64,000 bases of DNA from Bettongia penicillata ogilbyi (Eukaryota > Chordata > Mammalia > Diprotodontia > Potoroidae). Made by a program: the position numbers and the translations under genes. The DNA is taken from contig JAJHZJ010000808.1 of assembly GCA_023548195.1 (NCBI GenBank), positions 6,502,389 to 6,566,388 on the forward strand, given 5' to 3'. The notes below the pieces were generated by a model. That model was not told the DNA's origin and did not search any database. It saw only the letters and a program-made list of their open reading frames with translations. Each line of letters begins with the position of its first letter. Position 1 is the first letter of the stretch. Shown here piece after piece: positions 57,001-64,000 of this stretch.

Positions 57001-57822
57001 ATAGAATATTGTTGTGCAGAATGAAGTGATGAATATGAAGTGATGAAAGGGATGAATATGAAGGTAAGTAGGGTTTTTTTTGGAGGGGAGGCATTGATGA
57101 CTTAGAGGGATCAGGATATCCTTCATATGGGAAGCACAAGCAAACTTGTGCTTAAGTTTGCAGATAATAGTGTTTCTAAAAGGTGGAGGGGAGTTTGAGA
57201 GTATTTTCCAGGCATGGTAGACTGTATTAAGGCCTATACGTAGCTCCTAATAATTGACTTCTTTCCCATGTGATATACTGCAATATATGAAGGATTGAAT
57301 AGTAAGCCTTGAGTAAATATAGACTGGCTCTCTCTAACTGTAGCATGTTTTAAAGACCAACTTGGGAGAGTTAGAGTGAGAGTCTTTAGAAATGGAGGCC
57401 ATGAACGTACTTTGAAATATTTATTCTGTTTTGTCATACAGCCTTTTGTGAGCTCATGACCATCTATGCAGAAGAGTAGGCCCTTTGGGGCTCCAGGAAC
57501 GTTTCCAAGAATTCATTCATGGTCATTCATTCAAGGCTCTATCTTTTTGAAAAAAAGGTCCAATGAATAGGTCAAAGGCCAAATACTCTCCCTTTATTCT
57601 CCTCCTGAACCTTCTGCCAACTACTCACTTAAAGATACCAAATTATAGATCTGGGAGAAGTACTATATATCACATTGTTTCCCCACCAATCACTGCCTGA
57701 GACCCTCTGGGAAAAGAAGAAAGCTGGTGAAACATCATGGACATGGGTCAATAATAGGACCTTTCCCATATAAAGAGGGAAAGCTGGGAAGCCACTGCTA
57801 TGCCTTCCTTTGCTTTTTTCCT
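57001..57822. other. No recognisable feature
   Basis: Nothing recognised. Confidence 0.4.
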
Positions 57823-57834
57823 TGACTCTGGCCT

Positions 57835-58150
57835 TGGGGCAATTAGGTGATGCAGTGGATAGAGTACCAGTGCAGGAGTCAGGAGGACCTGAGTTCAAAT
57901 CTCACCTCAGACACTTGACACTCACTAGCTGTGTGACCTTGGGCAAGTCACTTAACCCCAATTGCTTCATCCTAGGTCATCTTCAGTCATCCTGATGAAT
58001 ATCTGGTCACTGGATTCAGATGGCTCTGGAGGAGAAGTGAGGCTGGTGACCTGCACAGCCCTCCCTCACTCAAAACAAAGTCAAGTGCAAGTCATGTTAT
58101 TATTTATCTGATGGCATGGTCTTCTTCAGCAATAAAGGACAAACACACAC
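57835..58150 (+). repeat. Chimeric SINE: tRNA head + shared domain + RTE tail
   Basis: Head 'ggggcaattaggtgatgcag', box-B-like 'tgagttcaaatctc', 'gtgaccttgggcaagtcact'. Then 'tcatcctgatgaatatctgg' and 'gtgaggctggtgacctgcac', the domain shared with the non-tRNA-headed SINEs, and tail 'atggcatggtcttcttcagc'. A perfect 12-bp duplication TGACTCTGGCCT flanks it (57823-57834, 58151-58162). Confidence 0.9.
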
Positions 58151-58419
58151 TGACTCTGGCCTGCAGTAAAGACTATCTTTGATTAATTTTACTCAATTAT
58201 ATAATTATTTGTGCACAGACCTCGTTTTGCCTTTCCATGTATGGATTCAGATTTATCATCAAACCAGTCATTTGTAAAAGTATTAGTTGTCAAATGTAGG
58301 ACTTGGAAATGGGAAGTTTATCTTCATGAATTCTGTTTCATTCTAGTAATCAATCCTATGAACCTAGAAAAATACTGGTAATTCAAGGACAGGCTTTGCA
58401 GAGGCATAGAGGTAGATGT

Positions 58420-58745
58420 ACTCTGTCTAAGGAATAAAAAGTAGGTGAATTTGGCTGTATAAAATGCATGAAGGGGAAGAATATGCAATAAGACTAGAAA
58501 GGTGAACAGAAGCCCCATTCTAAAAGATTTTAAATACCAAACAGGGGAATTTTCAACTACAGACAGAAAGGGCAGTGACATGATTGATACCATGCTTTTG
58601 GAATATCAATTTGTGAGGGAGAAGTTGGAGAACAGAAAGATTAGATGCAGGGAGATAAATTAGTATTAATACAACTAGGATGGTGGCCAAGGGAGTAGAA
58701 TGAAAAGAATACTTTCCAGAAGGTTAGCCATCAGGTAATTGTTTT
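58420..58745 (-). repeat. L2 LINE segment
   Basis: Antisense L2: 'gattttaaataccaaacagg', 'agggcagtgacatgattgat', 'tggtggccaagggagtagaa'. Confidence 0.6.
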
Positions 58746-58789
58746 TCCCCATGTACTAAAGCACATGACTGTAATCCACATTGGTGGAA

Positions 58790-58988
58790 GAGGTAGGTTC
58801 TGTTGGAAGGGCACTGGGGCAAGAGTCAGAGAACCTAGTTTTGAGTTTAGATCTACTTATTCCTTTTATGGCCTATTGGCAGGTGATGAAAACTCTATTG
58901 ACCTCAGGATTTTCATCTATAAAATGAAAGAGTTGGGCTAGCTGGCCCTGAAGGTCCCTTTTTGCTCAAAATGCTAAAGTCTTATATT
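58790..58988 (+). repeat. CORE-SINE
   Basis: 'cactggggcaagagtcagag', 'tttcatctataaaatgaaag', 'ttgggctagctggccctgaa' then 'ggtccctttt'. Confidence 0.75.
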
Positions 58989-59552
58989 TTCTTTATTCCA
59001 CTTCAATAACTCCAGTATTATCACATCTTATGGACATGGCTTTGGTCATACTGGCAGGTTAAGTCCTTGACTACAATTTAAATATTTTTTTTTATAAATT
59101 TATTTATTAAACTTTTTACATTCATTTTCACAAAATTTTGGGTTCCAAATTTTCTCCCCTTTTGTTCCCTCCCCCCACCCTAATACACCGAGCATTCTAA
59201 TTTCCCCCATCACCCATCTGCCCTCTCTTCTATCATCCCTCCCTTCCCTTGACCCCATCTTCTCTTTTGTCCTGTAGGGCCAGATAACTTTCCATTACCT
59301 GTATTTCTTATTTCCTAGTAGCAAGAACAGTACTCAACAGTTGTTCCTAAAACTTTGAGTTCCAACTTCTCCCCATCCCTCCCTCCCCACCCATTCCCTT
59401 TGGGAAGGCAGGCAATTCAATATAGGCCCTATCTGTGTAGTTTTGCAAATGACTTTGATAATAGTCATGTTGTGTAAGACTAACTGTATTTCCCTCCATC
59501 CTATCCTGCCCCCCATTGTTTCTATTCTCTCTTTTGAACCTGTCCCTTCCCG

Positions 59553-60424
59553 ATTGTATTTCCACAATACTGGAATTGTTTTTTTCTAGCTGCTTGCAAT
59601 ATTTTCTCCTTGACCTGGGAATTCTGGAATTTGGCCACAATGTTCCTAGGAGTTTCTCTTTTTGGATCTCTTTCAGGCAGTGATCTGTGGATTCCTTGAA
59701 TACTTATTTTGCCATATGGTTCTAGAACCTCAGGGAAGTTTTCCTTGATAATTTCATGGAAGATGATGTCTAGGCTCTTTTTTTGATCATGGTTTTCAGG
59801 TTTTCATGTAATTTTTAAATTGTCTCTCCTGGATCTGTTTTCCAGGTCAGTTATTTTTCCAATGAGATATTTCACATTCTCTTCCATTTTTTCATTCTTT
59901 TGGTTTTGTTTGGTGATTTCTTGGTTTCTCAGAAAGTCATTAGCCTCCATCTGTTCCATTCTAATTTTGAGAGAACTATTTTCTTCAGTGAGCTTTTGAA
60001 CCTCTTTTTCCATTTGGCTATTTCTGCTTTTGAAAGCATTCTTCTCCTCATTGGCTTTTTGAACCTCTTTTGCCAATTGAGTGAGCCTATTTTTCAAGGT
60101 GTTATTTTCTTCAGCATTTGTTTGGGTCTCCTTTACCAAGGTATTGACCCGTTTTTCATGCTTTTCTTGCATCTCTCTCATTTCTCTTCCCAGTTTTTCC
60201 TCCACCTGTCTAACTTGATTTTCAAAATTCTTTTTGAGCTCTTTCATGGCCTGAGCCCACCGGACATCCACCTCGGATGTCTGGGATACAGAAGCCCCGA
60301 CCTCCACATCTTTCCCTGATGGCAAGCATCGTACTTCCTCATCAGAAATGAAAGGAGGAAGTAACATCTGTTCCCCAAGAGAGTAGCTTTCTATGTTCTT
60401 ATTTTTCTTCCCTTTTCTGGGCAT
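59553..60424 (-). pseudogene. HAL1 copy C ORF1, truncated
   Basis: Begins MPRKGKKNKN and stays open for 206 codons, through the coiled coil to 'RSRRDNLKI', where a stop follows at the start of the RRM. Shifted RRM remnants continue to the deletion junction near 59553. Relative to copy B it would retain the trimerisation region but lack a complete RNA-binding module. Confidence 0.88.
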
Positions 60425-60577
60425 TTTCCCAGCCAGTTACTTGACTTCTGAGATTCCTCTCCACCCCCACCTCACTAGTGCTTGGGGTCTGAGATTCAAA
60501 TGCTGCTTCCCAGCCTCAGGGCTTTCAGCAGGGGGTGTGGCTGCTATTCAGTGTGAGAGATTAAGTTCAGGTTCTCA

Positions 60578-60648
60578 GGTGGGGGCAGGATCGCTACCCA
60601 GGCTCAGTTCCCTCAGTGGGTTTATGGGGAGACCTTCAACAATGGAGC
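60578..60648 (-). promoter_or_regulatory. HAL1 copy C 5'UTR, single monomer
   Basis: One copy of the unit ('ggtgggggcaggatcgctac' ... 'tttatggggagaccttcaac') found twice in copy A and three times in copy B. Confidence 0.6.
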
Positions 60649-61017
60649 TCCTGCCTGCTCCGGGAGACCCTGTCTGCTGCTGCCTCTGCTGCTGCCTCCC
60701 GAGGGGGCCTGAGTTATGGAGATACTGTGCTCCTCTCTCGGCCAGCCCAGAAGTCTCTCTCACTGACCTGTGCCCCTGTGGGTGGAGGGACCTGCGTTGC
60801 CACTGGAGATTCCGTCCCTGAAGCATGCTCAGATCTGCTCCTCTCGGGGCCACACAGGGCAGGGCTGGGCTCCCCTCTGGGTCTGGTCTGCAACGGACCT
60901 TTTGTGATGGTTTTTCAGGGCTCTCTGGAACAGAAATCTCCTCTACTCTGTTGCTGCGTGGCTTCCACTACTCCAGAACCTGTTGGGAGTTCTTTTTATA
61001 GGTAATTTATGGGCTGT

Positions 61018-61082
61018 GGTTTTTATTATATTATTATATATTATATTTATATTATATTATTACTTTTTATAGGTAATTTATG
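61018..61082. repeat. AT-rich insertion with duplicated flank in HAL1 copy C
   Basis: 'ctttttataggtaatttatg' then 'gg' occurs at about 60992-61013 and again at 61062-61083, separated by TATTA repeats. Confidence 0.8.
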
Positions 61083-61179
61083 GGTTCAGAGCTAGCATAT
61101 GTGAGTCTTTCTACTCCACCATCTTGGCTCCTCCCCCCCAATTTAAATATTTTTAATTGGATGCATAATATCTATCACT

Positions 61180-61650
61180 TTTCTCCACTCCCATGGACCT
61201 CACCATAGTCCTCATCCCTTCATATCTAGAATATGGCCTTCTAATCCAATACATCATCTGCCCAGCTACCAAAACAATCTTTCTCCAGCACAGTTTTGAC
61301 TCTCTCATCTCCTCCTCCAATGAAGAATATTCAGTTAATCCTTATTTCTTCCAAGATAAAATTCAAGCTCCTCAACTTTCCATTTGAATTCCTTCACAGT
61401 TTGGTTCCAAACCACATTTTTAAATTTATTTAATAATTCCCCCCCTTTATTCATACTATAATCCAATAAACCTAGTCTACTTGCTTCTCTCCAAACAACA
61501 TTTCTTCTTCTACCTCTGTGCTTTACATTGCCTATTTTCCATGTCTGAAATATATTTTTTCCTTCCTTTTGCCTCTTGAAATGCTTAGCTTCAAGGTAGT
61601 GTCATCTTCTATGGGAAACCTTTCCTCCTTTCTCTTCCTCTCTATTTATC
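61180..61650 (+). repeat. L2 LINE 3' region
   Basis: 'agctaccaaaacaatctttc', 'tttgcctcttgaaatgctta' and 'atgggaaacctttcctcctt' follow the L2 order upstream of its 3' end. Confidence 0.7.
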
Positions 61651-62084
61651 TCCCTCCTTCCCTTCCCCCCCACTTTTCTCTCTCTCTCCTTCCCTCTCAC
61701 CCCTAGTCAGTGAAAATTGTCAAAATAAAATCAGAATGTTTTTCCAGTGAAAGAAGTCTTAATTATGAATTACCAAAAAAAGTTAACACACCAAAACAGA
61801 CAAAAGTGATTAGACTTCTAATACTGCCTAAGATGAGTGTCTATTATAGTACAGAAAACTCAAAGAATTTCTAGGTTAAGAGAACTGCCAAAGAGCAAAG
61901 TATGAGTTTTGGAATAAGTACTAATTCAGGAGGGTTTTTTTTTGGGGGGGAGGGGTAAGGGTAGGGGTGAGGGAGGTAGATATTTTGTTAGAACAGGAGA
62001 TTTTGTGCACAATATCTGTTGAAAATGTAGATTTCTTTTGAGTGGCATTGTTGTTGCAGTAAAAAAAAAAAACCCAAAACAAAA
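61651..62084. other. CT-rich tract, otherwise nothing
   Basis: Simple CT-rich sequence at 61640-61700, then AT-rich sequence with G and A runs. Confidence 0.5.
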
Positions 62085-62275
62085 TTCTAGTGCTGGAGTC
62101 AGGAGACCTGAATTACAGTCCAAGTTTTAACACCTGTTATCTGGGTGACCACTGACAAGTCGTTTAGCTTTTCTGAGTCTCAGTTCCTGCATATGAGAAA
62201 TAGGGAAAGGAATATAATATTTATATTACTTAAAAGCACTTTACAAATATTATAGGCCCAGGGAATGTGAGTTTC
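62085..62275 (+). repeat. CORE-SINE
   Basis: 'ctagtgctggagtcaggaga', 'gagtctcagttcctgcatat', 'aaaagcactttacaaatatt'. Confidence 0.8.
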
Positions 62276-63505
62276 AATTCCTTTAGTTTATATCTTATTG
62301 ATGTTCAGAAATTCTGGAGACATTGATCTCAATGGTATTTAAACTTCAACGACATAAGTTCAAAATATTGCACCAAGGTCTAAACCAAGTTGGTAAATGT
62401 ATGGAGTTTTGTAATGTTATTGATTTATTTTTTAGGACAAAGAATTCTGGGGATCTGAGAGCTTTGAACAAGGCCCTAATTTTTTCTGTGGCTTGATTCC
62501 CCTATAAGTTAACTGCATTATTAACACCTATACACTCTTTACATGAGGATTAATATAATATTCTATGTGAAATTCTTTGCATTCCTTAAAAGTATGTAGA
62601 TCCAACTTATATGATTCCTTTGTAGCTGTAGCTATAAGAACCATGGTCCAATTTTATGTATGTACTGAATGGTTAGTGTTGACCTTCATGGAGAAGCAAT
62701 GAAGGCTGGGTCTATCTAAGTGTACCAACATAAAGCACTATGAACTAATATAAGTTCTGAGGCAAAATCTTAAATATTTTTTCTTTGAATAAGTCAATCT
62801 AAATTCTTATATCTGGTATTCCAGTAAATCTAGACTCTGTAATTTAATACTCTGTATAAGAATGTACTAGCAGAGTCCCAAACAAAGTTTCATCCTCTCA
62901 GAAGCATAGCAGGCTGCTCAAGGAGCTCTTCTATATTCCCTCTCCAAATACCTATATCTACACACAACACACACGCACTCGTATGGTTATATGTGTTATA
63001 TTTGGAGGTATCCTAATACATTATAATGTGTATTTATATATAAAACTGTCAGAGGAAATGTAAATCTCTAAATGACTGTCTAAAAAAAGTACACGCTACT
63101 TTCTGGTCCCCTTCCATGAGCCCAAATGGATCCATGTAGCCATCTTTTTCTTAGGTACAATCAAGAGTATGCTAGAGTTAGCTCCAAATAGTTCAGGAGA
63201 GCCAATTGTTAAATGATCACTATGAGCATCCATATCTCAGAAATTGGCAAAAGTCTGCAAATTAGTGCTTGATTTGTTATTTTGTTGCTTGTTTAGACTC
63301 AAGGAAGGGTTGGAGAAAATGTTAATGATGTAAATTAAACTTAAAATTGCATCTCACATGCAGGTTGCTGTTTTTGGAATCCTTAATGTTAAACATTTTC
63401 TAGGACACCTCTAAGTACAGCATTCTCTCACTGCAACAATGAGTCTATAACTCCTTCTCTCCATATACCACAAAATAACTTTTTCTATGTTTTCATCGAT
63501 TGAAT
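62276..63505. other. No recognisable feature
   Basis: AT-rich, with a short CA/CACGCA run near 62960. Confidence 0.45.
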
Positions 63506-63840
63506 TTGATAAACATTTATTAAGCATTAGCTATGTACCAGGTACTGTGCTAGGTACTAGATATACAAAGAAAAAAAGGAAACAGTTCTTTACTTCAAGG
63601 AGTTTATATTCTACTTGGGAGAAAACAAATTATACATAGATGAGCAAATAAAAATAGAAAAACAGATGCAAAATAATAGAAGGCATAGGAAGGACATATT
63701 TGACAATAGGGAGGAAGGTAATAGTGAAAGAGTTCCTTAAATAAGAAAAATAGGACTTGATTACAGATGTGGCACTGAATTAATTAACTGTTACATTAAG
63801 CAAATGAAAAGAGATATTTGAACTTCTTGTCAGTAGATAA
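63506..63840 (-). repeat. L2 LINE 3' end
   Basis: Antisense L2: 'gataaacatttattaagcat', 'accaggtactgtgctaggta', 'tacttcaaggagtttatatt'. Confidence 0.85.
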
Positions 63841-64000
63841 CAGAAGTGAGTGACTCTGGAGCTGTCCAATTTTTTGACTAGTTTCAACTGTAGCTACTCG
63901 ATGATAGAGTATTGTAATAATTCCAAATGACCCTTGATCTGCTCTATTTATATACCACCTTTATTTGTACAGTAACAAAACACTGATAAGACACAGATGG

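Larger units (their letters stand above)
59090..61139 (-). mobile_element. HAL1 copy C, internally deleted
   Basis: Minus-strand element with a perfect 15-bp duplication AATTTAAATATTTTT (59075-59089, 61140-61154). The 5' end carries 'ccaccatcttggctcc', the slightly mutated YY1-like start. A junction near 59553 joins the 3'UTR directly to ORF1 at the codon region equivalent to residue 292 of copy B. Roughly 0.65-0.8 kb is lost, including the C-terminal domain. The 5'UTR has one monomer (60578-60648). An AT-rich insertion with a local duplication lies at 61018-61080. Confidence 0.9.

Noticed and set aside
1..64000. CRISPR arrays, operons, prophage or other bacterial systems
   Set aside because: The window is a vertebrate repeat landscape; no spaced direct repeats or bacterial gene order occur.

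Overview
This window looks like non-coding DNA from a marsupial nuclear genome, most likely an opossum such as Monodelphis; an Australian marsupial is not excluded. It is AT-rich and CpG-poor and has no recognisable host protein-coding gene. Nearly everything that can be named is a transposable element. The marsupial assignment rests on tRNA-derived SINEs of the MAR1/CORE-SINE kind, SINEs whose 3' end matches an RTE LINE, and L1-derived elements that carry ORF1 but no ORF2 (HAL1, 'half-L1'). Old therian repeats (L2, CR1/L3, hAT fragments) form the background.

Layout. Positions 1-5.1 kb hold a SINE, a decayed BovB-like RTE endonuclease fragment, a GA microsatellite and L2 tails. HAL1 copy A lies at 5.1-7.8 kb (minus strand; ORF1 frameshifted). 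An L2 antisense block at 10.3-11.4 kb and an LTR-like repeat at 11.4-11.9 kb precede a nearly complete but broken RTE LINE (about 12.05-15.35 kb, plus strand). That LINE has endonuclease, reverse transcriptase and a C-terminal C2H2 finger. From 15.4 to 25.5 kb there are CORE-SINEs, L2 and CR1/L3 pieces, and an RTE-tailed SINE. HAL1 copy B (25.5-28.5 kb, minus) is the best preserved element: 14-bp target-site duplication, uninterrupted 368-codon ORF1, full 5'UTR and a 3-monomer promoter array. From 28.7 to 43 kb there are more RTE-tailed SINEs, L2, hAT-like DNA elements, AT and CT microsatellites and a MAR1 SINE. From 44 to 47.9 kb two CR1/L3 LINE copies face away from each other. The minus copy is split by truncated HAL1/L1 copy D (17-bp duplication), and between them sits a 150-bp hAT MITE with an 8-bp duplication. 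From 48 to 59 kb there are SINEs, an unexplained 200-bp direct duplication, and a young tRNA-headed, RTE-tailed SINE with a 12-bp duplication. HAL1 copy C (59.1-61.1 kb, minus; 15-bp duplication) lacks the C-terminal part of ORF1. L2 and CORE-SINE pieces end the window.

Functional links. HAL1 copies lack reverse transcriptase, so they must have been copied by an L1 ORF2 protein acting in trans. The RTE-tailed SINEs end like the RTE LINE in this window and were probably mobilised by an RTE enzyme. Family names are from recognition of consensus features, not from a database search; subfamily names are uncertain.
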